This document shows, one piece after another, positions 1 to 9,108 of a stretch of DNA of 64,000 bases (position 1 is its first letter; each line of letters starts with the position of its first letter). The notes beneath the pieces were generated by a model that was given only the letters and a program-made list of their open reading frames with translations, did no database searches and was not told where the DNA came from. The translations under genes were made by a program, and so were the position numbers. Where the stretch lies: contig NZ_CBDDRA010000005.1 of NCBI RefSeq assembly GCF_965232925.1, forward strand, positions 186,001 to 250,000, given 5' to 3'. The stretch is from Tumidithrix helvetica. Its GTDB lineage: Bacteria > Cyanobacteriota > Cyanobacteriia > Pseudanabaenales > Pseudanabaenaceae.

Positions 1-637
1 TATTGTGGGTAACGATCACAATCGTGAAGCGCTGTTTGAGTTCTGTCATCAGTTCCTCAATTCTCAGCGTAGAAATCGGATCGAGGGCAGAACAGGGCTC
101 ATCCATCAAGATCACTTCTGGTTCCACCGCGATCGCACGAGCAATACACAATCTTTGCTGCTGACCGCCAGAAAGAGCGAGTCCACTTTCGCCCAATTTG
201 TTCTTAACTTCATCCCAAATGGCTGCCTGTTTTAGGGATCGTTCGACGAGATCGTCCATATCGCTCTTGCTGCCCTTAAAGCCATTGATGCGGGGACCAA
301 AGGCGATATTTTCATAGATGGATTTTGGAAATGGGTTGGGGCGCTGAAACACCATGCCTATACGTCGGCGCACCGCCACGGCATCAATTTTAGAGTCGTA
401 AAGATCGTGCTTACCAAAGGTGATTTTACCTTCTACTCTAGCACCAGAAATTAAATCGTTTAAGCGATTGAAACAACGTAAAACCGTACTTTTCCCACAT
501 CCAGAAGGACCAATAAACGCGGTAATTTGGTTGGTGTTGATTGTTAAGTTGACTCCAGAGACGGCAAGAAAAGAACCGTAATAGACTGCGACGTCATCAC
601 ATTTGATAATCGCACTTTCTGTAGGATTTGAATTCAT
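1..637 (-). CDS. pstB: Phosphate ABC transporter ATP-binding protein PstB (partial, C-terminus outside window)
   Basis: This is the cytoplasmic ATPase that powers high-affinity phosphate import through PstC-PstA. Reading down from the ATG at 637, the protein shows the Walker A motif GPSGCGKST, the ABC signature LSGGQQQRL, Walker B VILMDEP and the switch-region histidine (VTHN) just before the window edge. About 212 residues are present; the rest lies beyond base 1. The pocket residues following Walker A (VLRCFNRLND) are typical of PstB rather than other ABC ATPases. It is transcribed away from pstS-pstC-pstA, which is an unusual arrangement because pstB normally follows pstA. Identification is firm. 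Confidence 0.95.
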   Translation of the reverse strand, partial: MNSNPTESAIIKCDDVAVYYGSFLAVSGVNLTINTNQITAFIGPSGCGKSTVLRCFNRLNDLISGARVEGKITFGKHDLYDSKIDAVAVRRRIGMVFQRPNPFPKSIYENIAFGPRINGFKGSKSDMDDLVERSLKQAAIWDEVKNKLGESGLALSGGQQQRLCIARAIAVEPEVILMDEPCSALDPISTLRIEELMTELKQRFTIVIVTHN

Positions 638-1460
638 GATCGCTTTTGATGATTTTGGGGTTAATTAAGGTTTATCCAGAGATCAAAGCCTTTTACAAGC
701 TGCACAGTTTGGATATCTGTATCTCAGCTATGTACCTTTTGCTTGCTTTCTTATATTCAGTTGGCTGGAGTTTAGTCTCTAGCCGAAATCATTCCTCATA
801 TCTAGGTAAACTTAACCATGAAAGTAGTAGAGGTAATTAAAATTGCAAGTAGGGAAAGATGCTTCCTCCGTTTATCCAAATCTGATGAAATTGATGATTT
901 GGGAGGATTGTTTTGTAGGATTAATGGAACTTTTTAGAATAAATTCTTCTCAATTCATAATTATTTTGAATTTACCGTTCACGATAATAATTACATACCC
1001 TAACTCTATATTACGCTATTAATCGAAAATTATAGTTATAGGGTAATAGGATGCAGCTCATTTAGAAATATATATCACCTTGGGTACACTTTCGTGAAAA
1101 GCTTTTAAAAACCCTAAGACCCTTGCTATAAGATAATTTTGGCGCTAGTAAGCATGCGAGATTAGTATAAAATCTTTGATTTACTGCATAAATATTTAGA
1201 TTGTTTTGCTACTTTTAATACTGTATTTTTTCCGCCTTAACTTTCCCTTTACCTTTAAGTTGTATTGTAATTTTGTTTGAGCTTTAAAACTTTGGCTTAT
1301 CTACAAGCTGTTGATTTTAAATGGTTTGAAGTTAACGCAGTGTGGTATTACGCATTGTAGTTTTTTTGAGCAAACACTGTAGCTCATCTAAAAGTATTTC
1401 CTTGGAAATATTTTATGTAAGCAACTCCAGAACTATTAAAGGTTTCATCCCATCATCACT
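638..1460. promoter_or_regulatory. Divergent pstB / pstS intergenic region
   Basis: An AT-rich 823-base spacer separates the divergent pstB and pstS. It must hold both promoters. Short open frames here (for example 646-840) have no coding character. Two Pho-box-like patches are visible: a direct repeat at 1236-1254 facing pstS, and an AAACCT/TTAACC pair on the minus strand at about 658-674 facing pstB, the latter only some 20-35 bases before the pstB start. The rest shows nothing I can assign. Confidence 0.5.
1236..1254 (+). promoter_or_regulatory. Candidate Pho box (PhoB/SphR binding repeat)
   Basis: Two 8-base units, CTTAACTT at 1236-1243 and CTTTACCT at 1247-1254, are separated by three bases, giving the 11-base period of the cyanobacterial Pho box (consensus units resembling CTTAACCT). 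It lies about 205 bases upstream of pstS. Repeat and spacing are seen directly; regulation by SphR under phosphate starvation is inferred from the consensus and gene context. Confidence 0.45.
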
Positions 1461-2597
1461 ATGCGTCCTAGCTTGAAACTATCTCGTCGTAAGGCAATCT
1501 ATCTATCTCTTGGCGGACTTGGTTTTGCCATGGTATCTTGTACCTCGTCAACTCCTACTGCTACGACCGAAACGAAACCTGCTACCAGCAGTCCTGCTTC
1601 TACTACTGCTGCTAACACACCTTCATCTACATCAGCTCAGCTAGCAGGTGGTAAGACCATATCCATCAGTGGTGCTGGTGCTTCATTTCCCGCTCCCCTG
1701 TACCAACGTTGGTTTTCAGAATTTAACAAAAAATATCCAAATATCCAAATTAGCTATCAATCTGTAGGTAGCGGCGCTGGAGTCAAGCAGTTTGTGGCTG
1801 GCACTGTTGATTTTGGTGCAAGTGACGATGGCATGAAAGAAGCTGAAATTGCTAAAGTTGCCAAGGGCGTAATTCTTGTACCTGCAACAGCAGGTAGCAT
1901 CGTAATTGCTTATAATTTACCTGACGTTAAGGAACTTAAGCTCAGTCGCGAAGTTTACGTCAATATCTTCTTGGGCAAGATTACGAAGTGGAACGATCCT
2001 GCGATCGCTAAGATTAATGAAGGTGCTAAGCTTCCCGATCTACCAATTTCTGTTGTTTACCGTTCCGATGGAAGCGGCACTACTGCAGTATTTTCCAAGC
2101 ACTTGAGTGCAATTAATGCTGACTGGAAGGGTGGTCCCGGTGAAGGTAAGTCTTTGCAATGGCCAACAGGTACTGGTGCTAAAGGCAATGAGGGTATTGC
2201 AGCACAAGTTCAACAAACCGCTGGTGCAATCAGCTACACCGAATATGGCTATGCAGTCAAGAACAACATTGCAATCGCTACGTTAGAGAATAAAGCTGGC
2301 AAGTATGTCAAAGCTGATGGAGATACTGCTTCAAAATCTCTCGCTACAGTAGATTTACCCGCTAACTTCTTAGGATTTGTTTCAGATCCAGCAGGTGATA
2401 CGGCTTATCCAATTGTTACATTCACTTGGATTATGGCTTACAAGAAGTATGACGATCCTGTCAAAGCTGAAGTTATCAAGGCAATGTTGGAATGGGGTTT
2501 AACTGACGGACAAAAGTTCAGCAGTGAATTAGGTTATGTGCCTTTACCATCTGAGGTCGTTAGCAAGGTTAAACCTGCTATCGCAACAATTGCCTAA
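1461..2597 (+). CDS. pstS: Phosphate-binding protein PstS
   Basis: The periplasmic phosphate receptor delivers phosphate to PstC-PstA. The 378-residue protein starts with a signal containing SRRKAIYL, a twin-arginine-like motif, followed by a hydrophobic stretch and a lipobox-like MVSC (Cys27), so it is probably a lipoprotein. A Thr/Ser/Ala-rich linker covers about residues 28-58. The mature domain opens with GAGASFPAPLYQRW and carries the SDGSGTT phosphate-binding loop, both diagnostic of PstS. It is followed by a hairpin and then pstC. Export by Tat rather than Sec is only a suggestion from the RR pair. Confidence 0.96.
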   Translation: MRPSLKLSRRKAIYLSLGGLGFAMVSCTSSTPTATTETKPATSSPASTTAANTPSSTSAQLAGGKTISISGAGASFPAPLYQRWFSEFNKKYPNIQISYQSVGSGAGVKQFVAGTVDFGASDDGMKEAEIAKVAKGVILVPATAGSIVIAYNLPDVKELKLSREVYVNIFLGKITKWNDPAIAKINEGAKLPDLPISVVYRSDGSGTTAVFSKHLSAINADWKGGPGEGKSLQWPTGTGAKGNEGIAAQVQQTAGAISYTEYGYAVKNNIAIATLENKAGKYVKADGDTASKSLATVDLPANFLGFVSDPAGDTAYPIVTFTWIMAYKKYDDPVKAEVIKAMLEWGLTDGQKFSSELGYVPLPSEVVSKVKPAIATIA

Positions 2598-2641
2598 TCG
2601 GTTGTCGAATGGCAATCTTCTCTGAGACTGTTTTCTGGTTT

Positions 2642-2684
2642 AGGGCAAAGTTTAGAGATGTAATTCTCGACCTTGCCCTTTTTC
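2642..2684 (+). terminator. Hairpin between pstS and pstC (attenuator-like terminator)
   Basis: AGGGCAA (2642-2648) pairs with TTGCCCT (2673-2679); an inner GAGA/TCTC pair extends the structure, and a T run follows (2679-2683). The position, 45 bases after the pstS stop and inside the pstSCA operon, suggests partial termination that makes more binding protein than permease. Confidence 0.6.
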
Positions 2685-2737
2685 TCTTAGATTCTGATTT
2701 TGCGATCCATTTAACCTATTACATCAATATTTGAACA

Positions 2738-3697
2738 ATGAGTTCCGAAACTGTAGACATTGAAGTAAAACTGCCGCAACGTTCGGGCGTAGCTCAAGCG
2801 CTTGACCAAGGCTTTGTCTGGCTAACTCGAATTTTTGGGATCGGTGTCGCTGTCATCCTGATCTCGATGGTGATTAAGGTAGCGATTGATGCCTCTCCTG
2901 CAATTGGCAGGTATGGATTGGGCTTCCTTTTTTCTAGTGACTGGGATGCCACGAGAGATGCCTACGGCGCTTTACCTCAGATTTATGGCACGTTGGTTAG
3001 TTCTTTTATTGCTCTGTTAATTGCTGTGCCGATTGGTGTCGGCGTTGCAACTTTTTTGAGTGAAGAGTTTGATTTTCTTCCGAAGAAAGTTCAAGAAGTT
3101 CTCGTGTTTTTGGTGGAGCTTTTGGCGGCGATTCCCAGCGTGGTTTACGGGCTGTGGGGTATTTTCGTTTTAATTCCCATCGTTAAACCTTTTGGTGATT
3201 TTCTGTATGCCAATTTTAAATGGTTTCCGCTGTTTAGCACACCGCTAAGCGGAACGGGAATGCTCCCAGCCGCGCTTGTTCTGGCAATTATGATTCTGCC
3301 GACGATCGCATCGATTTCTCGCGAAGCCATGATCGCTGTCCCCCCAGACTTGCGACAAGCTTCAATGGGTTTAGGCGCTACGAGATGGGAGACGATCCTT
3401 CAAATCTTAATACCTGCTTCTTTCTCAGGTATTGTTGGTGCGGTGATGTTAGCCCTTGGTCGAGCTATGGGCGAAACCATGGCAGTAACTATGCTAATTG
3501 GCAACTCATCACAAATCAACCTCTCTATTTTGGCTCCTTCCAACTCAATCGCGGCAAAGTTAGCAAACGAGTTTGCCGAGGCGGATGGCTTTCAGGTCTC
3601 AGCCTTGATGTATGCTGCGCTGGTTCTATTTGGTTTAACGCTATTGGTCAACATTTTAGCCGAACTGCTAATCATGCGGGTTCAAAAAATAAAGTAA
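2738..3697 (+). CDS. pstC: Phosphate ABC transporter permease PstC
   Basis: This inner-membrane permease subunit pairs with PstA to form the phosphate channel. The 319 residues contain about six hydrophobic segments and the coupling (EAA-type) loop near AMIAVPPDLRQASMGLGATRW, followed by GRAMGETMAVTML, both PstC hallmarks. The N-terminal region has the short periplasmic FLFSSDWD motif typical of PstC. It is separated from pstA by 68 bases and presumably co-transcribed. Confidence 0.95.
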   Translation: MSSETVDIEVKLPQRSGVAQALDQGFVWLTRIFGIGVAVILISMVIKVAIDASPAIGRYGLGFLFSSDWDATRDAYGALPQIYGTLVSSFIALLIAVPIGVGVATFLSEEFDFLPKKVQEVLVFLVELLAAIPSVVYGLWGIFVLIPIVKPFGDFLYANFKWFPLFSTPLSGTGMLPAALVLAIMILPTIASISREAMIAVPPDLRQASMGLGATRWETILQILIPASFSGIVGAVMLALGRAMGETMAVTMLIGNSSQINLSILAPSNSIAAKLANEFAEADGFQVSALMYAALVLFGLTLLVNILAELLIMRVQKIK

Positions 3698-3765
3698 CTC
3701 TGACAAGCCTTTATTAACCGTAAATAATCTTCCGAATCTCCAGCCCACCGAATCTTTCATTTCAT

Positions 3766-4689
3766 ATGAATTCTGAATCTGAAAATATCATTTCAAGTAA
3801 AATCCCGATGGGAGCCTTGATACGCAGCGCTTCTGCACCGCGCAACCTTTTTGGCAATCTGATGACCGTGCTTACGGTCAGTTCGGCAGCGATCGCGCTC
3901 TTACCCTTAGTAGCCGTGCTCACCTATGTAATCCTCAAAGGCGCGAGTCGATTGGACTGGGGCGTGTTTACCCAACTACCCCCTGCTCCTGGCATCGCTG
4001 GAGGTGGCTTAGGCAATGCGATTATAGGGACTTTAGTTATGGTTGCGATCGCAGGATTAATTAGCGTCCCTTTTGGGATAATGGCAGCCATCTTTGTCTC
4101 TGAGTTTGGTGGCAAGAAGCCGATTGTTTTTTGGATTCGCTTTGCGACCAACGTTCTGAGCGGCGTGCCATCCATTGTCGTTGGCGTGTTTGCTTACGGC
4201 ATCATTGTGGTTAAAGGAAATCTTTCTTTTGGGCTAGGCTTCTCTGCTGTGGCAGGCGGTGTAGCATTGTCTGTCTTGATGTTGCCTATTATTGTGCGCA
4301 CCACCGAAGAAAGTTTGAAACTCGTACCCCAAGAAATTCGCCAAGCTGCCGTGGGAGTCGGGGCAACCAAATTTCAAACCGTATTTTTGGTGGTTTTACC
4401 TGCGGCTTTACCCGCGATCGTTACAGGTGCAATGCTCGCCGTAGCAAGAGCGGCAGGAGAAACGGCTCCTTTAATCTTTACTGCGTTATCCAGTCAATAC
4501 TGGACGACGAATATCTTAGAGAAGACTGCTTCGCTATCCGTACTCGTTTACGATTTTGCTAGAGTTCCCGGAGGTCCTCAGTTTATCAACCAACAGCAAC
4601 TTGCTTGGGCAGGTGCGCTCGTTTTAGTGGGATTAGTTTTGACAACCAGTATCGTTTCTCGCTTGGCTACAGGTAAGAGAACCTATTAA
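3766..4689 (+). CDS. pstA: Phosphate ABC transporter permease PstA
   Basis: Second permease subunit of the Pst phosphate importer. The 307-residue protein has several transmembrane segments, the PstA-type coupling loop LKLVPQEIRQAAVGVGATK and the conserved ARAAGETAPL segment, plus the substrate-side GGGLGNAIIGT motif. It is the last gene of the operon in this window; the position where pstB would normally follow is taken by a convergent hydrolase gene only 14 bases away. Confidence 0.95.
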   Translation: MNSESENIISSKIPMGALIRSASAPRNLFGNLMTVLTVSSAAIALLPLVAVLTYVILKGASRLDWGVFTQLPPAPGIAGGGLGNAIIGTLVMVAIAGLISVPFGIMAAIFVSEFGGKKPIVFWIRFATNVLSGVPSIVVGVFAYGIIVVKGNLSFGLGFSAVAGGVALSVLMLPIIVRTTEESLKLVPQEIRQAAVGVGATKFQTVFLVVLPAALPAIVTGAMLAVARAAGETAPLIFTALSSQYWTTNILEKTASLSVLVYDFARVPGGPQFINQQQLAWAGALVLVGLVLTTSIVSRLATGKRTY

Positions 4690-4703
4690 AAAGTTGTTAA
4701 CGA

Positions 4704-5657
4704 TTAGCAATTTGCTTTTTGGATCTCCGCGATTAGAATCGGATTGACCAGCTCAGGGGCTTCATCTTGCGGACAATGACCAACATTCGCAATGGCAATG
4801 AAGTCCCTCACACAAGAGAACTTTGTAAATTCTCTGCCTAGCGCTATCGGTTCCCAAGGATCTTTTTCTCCCCATAGCACGATCGCACTGCAAGGCAATT
4901 TTTCTAACAACTCCTCTGGGGTGGGACCTTGGGAATAGCGCACAAATGCCATAAACACATCCACGGCATGTTTGTCCTGCGCGGGTTTTACCAGAATCTC
5001 TACGAGTTCGTCGGTTACGGCTTCGTCACGCACATAGGCTTGCTGGAGAATTTTTCGTACCGTTTGGGGACGTCGCACAAAATCGAAAAAGAATTTGGCG
5101 ATCGCGCGGTTTCCCAAAATATTTTGCATCACTTTTGCCCCTACCCGTTGCGACCAAGGTAAGGCGATTTGCTTTTGTTCCTGCAAGAGGCGGAGAGAGC
5201 AGTTAATCAAAATTGTTTTTGCGACCCATTCGGGGGCGAGGATCGCTGTCTGCATAGCTACCACAGCACCGATGGAGTTCCCAATCAAAATCGCGGGGCT
5301 ACCCACAACCTCCCGCACAAAATCAGCTACTTGGGCTCCCCAAGTTTCAAAGGTATAGGGCGATCGACTGGGATGGGGTTTCTCAGATGCCCCAAACCCA
5401 ATCAGATCGATCGCAAATACCCGACTGACCTCAGCCAAAGCGGGTATATTTTTGCGCCAATGTCCTACGGATGCCCCAAACCCATGAATCAAGACAACGG
5501 CAGGAGATTCTACACCTCGATCGAGACCCGCTGCACGATAGCAGATTTTGTAATTTCGCCACATCCAAAAGCGATCTGTAAGGGCTTCAGCATTGATTTC
5601 GGACAGGGAATTTGGTCGATCGTCGTTCGGTGGGGTTTTCACGTTGAGTTTAATCAT
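4704..5657 (-). CDS. Alpha/beta fold hydrolase
   Basis: The 317-residue protein has the full alpha/beta-hydrolase plan: the oxyanion HGFGAS after strand 3, the nucleophile elbow GNSIG, a catalytic aspartate in LWGEKDPW and the late histidine in NVGHCPQDE. The cap region between nucleophile and acid is alpha-helical, as in epoxide-hydrolase or haloalkane-dehalogenase-like members. The substrate cannot be told. It sits 15 bases downstream of clpB on the same strand and may be transcribed from it by read-through. Confidence 0.85.
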   Translation of the reverse strand: MIKLNVKTPPNDDRPNSLSEINAEALTDRFWMWRNYKICYRAAGLDRGVESPAVVLIHGFGASVGHWRKNIPALAEVSRVFAIDLIGFGASEKPHPSRSPYTFETWGAQVADFVREVVGSPAILIGNSIGAVVAMQTAILAPEWVAKTILINCSLRLLQEQKQIALPWSQRVGAKVMQNILGNRAIAKFFFDFVRRPQTVRKILQQAYVRDEAVTDELVEILVKPAQDKHAVDVFMAFVRYSQGPTPEELLEKLPCSAIVLWGEKDPWEPIALGREFTKFSCVRDFIAIANVGHCPQDEAPELVNPILIAEIQKANC

Positions 5658-5672
5658 AGGTTCGAGGCTGAT

Positions 5673-8300
5673 TTAGCTGCCCTGAGTAATTAGCAATTCC
5701 GCAGGGAGTTTCTTGAATGCTAAGCGTTCGTTTTCGATATCTACGAAAATGATGTCGCCATCGACAAACTCACCGCGCAGCATCGACTTGGCAAGCTGCG
5801 TTTCGAGTTGACGTTGAATAATCCGCTTGAGCGGACGGGCGCCATATACGGGGTCGTAGCCAACCTCAGCGATGAAATCTAAGGCAGCATCAGAGATTTT
5901 AAGGGACATTCTGCGTTCGGTCAGACGTTTCTCTAGGCGTTTGACCTGAAGTTTGACAATTTGGCGCAATTCCTCACGTCGCAAGGCATGGAAGATAATA
6001 ATCTCATCAATGCGATTGAGAAACTCAGGACGGAAACTGGTACGCATCACCTCCATGACGCGATCGCTCATTTCGTTATATCGGGTGTCATCGCCAGCAA
6101 TATCCAGAATGAATTGGGAACCAATATTACTGGTCATAATAATCACAGCATTTTTGAAATCTACCGTGCGCCCTTGAGAATCGGTGACGCGACCATCGTC
6201 AAGGATTTGCAGCATGATATTAAACACGTCGGGGTGCGCTTTTTCGATTTCATCAAAGAGAATCACCGCATAGGGGCGACGACGAATTGCCTCCGTCAGT
6301 TGACCGCCTTCTTCATAACCGACATAGCCTGGAGGGGCTCCCACCAAGCGCGAAACGCTATGTTTCTCCATATATTCTGACATGTCAATCCGAACCATCG
6401 CCTCTTCGGTGTCGAACATATAGGCAGCAAGAGCCTTGGCTAGCTCAGTCTTACCTACACCCGTTGGGCCTAAAAAGATAAAGGAAGCGATCGGGCGATT
6501 GGGGTCGGCTAACCCCGCACGGGAACGCTGAATCGCATCAGATACCGCAGTTACCGCCTCAGATTGACCGATGACACGCTTATGTAGTTCGTCTTCGAGG
6601 TATAGTAGCTTTTCCTTCTCAGATTCCACCAGTTTACTGACAGGGATGCCTGTCCATTTTGAGATGATTTCAGCAATATCTGCTTCCGTAACTTCTTCTC
6701 GCAGAAGCGATCGCCCCGAGGTTTGGGTTTCAGTTAAGCGCGCTTCTGCTTCTACCAGTTGACGTTGCAAATCTGTAAGTTTGCCATATTTAAGCTCGGC
6801 GGCTCGATTGAGATCGTAATCGCGTTCTGCTTGTTGAATCTCAAGATTAATGTGATCGATCGCTTCTTTAACTTTACGGATATTGTCAATCACACCCTTC
6901 TCAGATTGCCACTGCGCCGTCAGGGTAGACTGCTCGGATTTCAGATCGGCTAGTTCCTTGCTGAGCTTCTCTAAGCGTTCCTTCGACTCGGGATCGGTTT
7001 CTTTTTTGAGCGAAAGACGTTCCATTTCCAGTTGCAAAATCTTACGGTCAATTTCATCTAGATCCTCAGGTTTGGAGGTGATTTCCATTTTGAGCTTTGC
7101 CGCTGCCTCATCCACCAAGTCGATCGCTTTGTCTGGTAAGAAGCGATCGCTGATATAACGCGTCGAGAGCACTGCCGCTGCCACCAAAGCACTGTCAGCA
7201 ATTCTGACGCCATGATGCACTTCATAACGTTCTTTGAGTCCGCGTAAAATCGACACCGTATCTTCGACACTGGGCTGATCGATAAAAACTTGTTGGAATC
7301 GACGTTCTAGTGCTGCATCTTTTTCAATGTATTTGCGATACTCATCTAGGGTGGTTGCGCCAATACAGCGCAGTTCACCCCTTGCTAGCATCGGTTTAAG
7401 TAGATTGCCCGCATCCATCGCGCCTTGGGTCGCACCCGCCCCCACGACCGTGTGAATTTCGTCAATAAACAGAACAATTTGTCCTTGTGATTCCATCACT
7501 TCTTTGAGCACGGCTTTGAGGCGTTCCTCAAATTCACCTCTGTACTTTGCGCCTGCAATTAAACCGCCCATATCGAGGGCAATCAGTTTGCGATCGCGTA
7601 GAGACTCTGGTACATCCCCACTGAGAATTCTTTGGGCAAGTCCTTCGGCGATCGCGGTTTTACCCACCCCCGGCTCGCCAATTAAGACGGGGTTGTTTTT
7701 GGTGCGTCTTGACAAAATTTGAATAGTGCGGCGGATTTCATCGTCGCGACCAATCACAGGATCGAGTTTTCCTTCCCTAGCTAACTCGGTCAGATCGCGC
7801 CCATATTTCAAGAGCGATTCGTATTTATTTTCTGGTGTTTGGTCGGTCACAGTTTGCTTCCCCCGAATTTGTGTAATCACGTTGCGTAGTTTGGATTCGT
7901 CGAGCCCGACTTCTTGCAGTAAAGCCTTGCCAAAGCGATCGTCTTTGCAATAAGCCAATACGAGATGCTCGATCGAAATAAAGTCATCTTTAAAGCTTTT
8001 TCGTTCTTGTTCGGCACGGTCTAAGAGGGTATCTAAGCTGCGCCCCAAATAGACTGAAGTGTTGCTACCTGAAACTTTTGCCTGTCGGTTAATAAACTCT
8101 TCGGTGCGATCGCGTAATTTTTGGACGCTGACATTGGCTCGATTAAAAATACTGGCAGCCAACCCCTCATCCTCTAGGAGCGATTTCATTAAATGCTCGC
8201 TCTCGATTTGTTGCTGCTGCGCAGCTTTAACTAAGTCAGGGGTGCGCACGATCGCTGCCCATGCTTTTTCGGTAAATTGATTTGGGTTGGTTGGCTGCAT
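5673..8300 (-). CDS. clpB: ATP-dependent disaggregase ClpB
   Basis: Hexameric AAA+ chaperone that pulls polypeptides from aggregates together with DnaK, which is also in this window. At 875 residues it has the standard ClpB length and order: N-terminal repeat domain (about 1-150), first ATPase with GEPGVGKT (about 208) and FIDEIHT, a long coiled-coil middle domain (about 400-530, rich in E/K/L/R) that distinguishes ClpB from ClpC, and a second ATPase with GPTGVGKT and LFDEIEKA. The start ATG at 8300 gives the usual N-terminus (NPNQFTEKAW). No CIRCE operator is evident upstream. Confidence 0.97.
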   Translation of the reverse strand: MQPTNPNQFTEKAWAAIVRTPDLVKAAQQQQIESEHLMKSLLEDEGLAASIFNRANVSVQKLRDRTEEFINRQAKVSGSNTSVYLGRSLDTLLDRAEQERKSFKDDFISIEHLVLAYCKDDRFGKALLQEVGLDESKLRNVITQIRGKQTVTDQTPENKYESLLKYGRDLTELAREGKLDPVIGRDDEIRRTIQILSRRTKNNPVLIGEPGVGKTAIAEGLAQRILSGDVPESLRDRKLIALDMGGLIAGAKYRGEFEERLKAVLKEVMESQGQIVLFIDEIHTVVGAGATQGAMDAGNLLKPMLARGELRCIGATTLDEYRKYIEKDAALERRFQQVFIDQPSVEDTVSILRGLKERYEVHHGVRIADSALVAAAVLSTRYISDRFLPDKAIDLVDEAAAKLKMEITSKPEDLDEIDRKILQLEMERLSLKKETDPESKERLEKLSKELADLKSEQSTLTAQWQSEKGVIDNIRKVKEAIDHINLEIQQAERDYDLNRAAELKYGKLTDLQRQLVEAEARLTETQTSGRSLLREEVTEADIAEIISKWTGIPVSKLVESEKEKLLYLEDELHKRVIGQSEAVTAVSDAIQRSRAGLADPNRPIASFIFLGPTGVGKTELAKALAAYMFDTEEAMVRIDMSEYMEKHSVSRLVGAPPGYVGYEEGGQLTEAIRRRPYAVILFDEIEKAHPDVFNIMLQILDDGRVTDSQGRTVDFKNAVIIMTSNIGSQFILDIAGDDTRYNEMSDRVMEVMRTSFRPEFLNRIDEIIIFHALRREELRQIVKLQVKRLEKRLTERRMSLKISDAALDFIAEVGYDPVYGARPLKRIIQRQLETQLAKSMLRGEFVDGDIIFVDIENERLAFKKLPAELLITQGS

Positions 8301-8319
8301 ACTCTACCCTCTGTTTCTA

Positions 8320-8454
8320 GAATGCGTATATGCAATATCTTATGCTGTCTAGATTTATTCGAGGATCGGTTGAGAGTGCGTGTTGCCGAACCTCTAGGGT
8401 AGCCTTAATTGCTGAGCATAATTTAAGATCGGGAATATCGGCAATGTAAACTTC
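8320..8454 (-). pseudogene. Open frame after the DUF2281 stop codon, possible toxin remnant
   Basis: Directly after the TAG of the upstream small antitoxin-like gene the same frame stays open for 45 codons before the next stop. It begins EVYIADIPDL, which is coding-like and vaguely recalls the start of MazF/PemK-type toxins, but no full domain is present and there is no start codon close to its beginning. It may be a decayed toxin, a read-through extension, or chance. Confidence 0.25.
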
Positions 8455-8649
8455 CTACAGGTCTTGCCATGCTTCGTCTTCCTCTGGGCTAAGCCAGTCT
8501 TTTGCTAAGGATGATTCGCTCATAATGCTAATCTCTGTTTTTTCTTGTAAGTATTTGGACTTGAGAGATAGTAGAAATTCTAATACTTGCTCTAATAATG
8601 GTTCTGGAACTTGCTCAATTTCACGGGCGATCGCTTCTTTGGTGTTCAT
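8455..8649 (-). CDS. DUF2281-type small antitoxin-like protein (orphan)
   Basis: A 64-residue acidic protein with the IEQVPEPLLEQVLEFLLSLK pattern typical of DUF2281/VapB-like antitoxins, which pair with PIN or other toxins in cyanobacteria. The C-terminus SPEEDEAWQDL is also common in that group. It lies 12 bases after the HNH gene as the last member of the NACHT operon. No intact toxin follows, only a short open frame. Function as an antitoxin is inferred from family resemblance. Confidence 0.6.
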   Translation of the reverse strand: MNTKEAIAREIEQVPEPLLEQVLEFLLSLKSKYLQEKTEISIMSESSLAKDWLSPEEDEAWQDL

Positions 8650-8661
8650 AGTATCTCCTAA

Positions 8662-9108
8662 TCAAATCAAGGATTGTATTGGGTCGTTTTCAGGTGGATG
8701 ACGATTGATAGCTATATCTGCAACACGAATGCTAATTAGCCGATCTCGATTACACTCTAAAGCATTGACTGTTGCTCTACCTGTTGGGGTGATTCCCAGT
8801 AAATACAGTTTGTCATTAGCCCACGCAAAATGGTCTTGCCAGCGATCGCGACGCGGATTAAAAAGAGCCGTTTCTATGCCTGTATCTGGGTCGATGGCGC
8901 TGTTTTTAGTATATTTCTTACGATTGCAATGAAAGCAAGCAAGGGCAAGGTTATCAAGGCTATCTGTCCCACCTTGTGATTTTGGCAGAATATGATCGAT
9001 TGTGAAGCAAACAAATTGCCATTTTTCTACGGCATGACAGTATTCGCATAAGCCTTCAGCACGTTGACGAATCTGGGCTTTGAGTGTTTCAGGTAAGTTA
9101 CGCGCCAT
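8662..9108 (-). CDS. HNH endonuclease
   Basis: A 148-residue HNH-family nuclease. The first zinc-binding pair CEYC is followed by the catalytic core TIDHILPKSQGG, then DNLALACFHCNRKK with the asparagine and the second CxxC pair, a complete HNH fold. The C-terminal half (about 85-148) is a typical cyanobacterial tail, with the RRDRWQDHFAW motif. Its start overlaps the end of the preceding small gene by 11 bases, implying translational coupling within the NACHT operon. It could be the DNA-cleaving part of a defence module, or an independent homing-type nuclease. Confidence 0.88.
   Translation of the reverse strand: MARNLPETLKAQIRQRAEGLCEYCHAVEKWQFVCFTIDHILPKSQGGTDSLDNLALACFHCNRKKYTKNSAIDPDTGIETALFNPRRDRWQDHFAWANDKLYLLGITPTGRATVNALECNRDRLISIRVADIAINRHPPENDPIQSLI

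Noticed and set aside
646..840. 64-residue open frame in the pst intergenic region
   Set aside because: No recognisable domain, AT-rich promoter DNA, and no ribosome-binding site; judged non-coding.
5673..8300. ClpC instead of ClpB
   Set aside because: The long coiled-coil middle domain is that of ClpB; ClpC has a short one.
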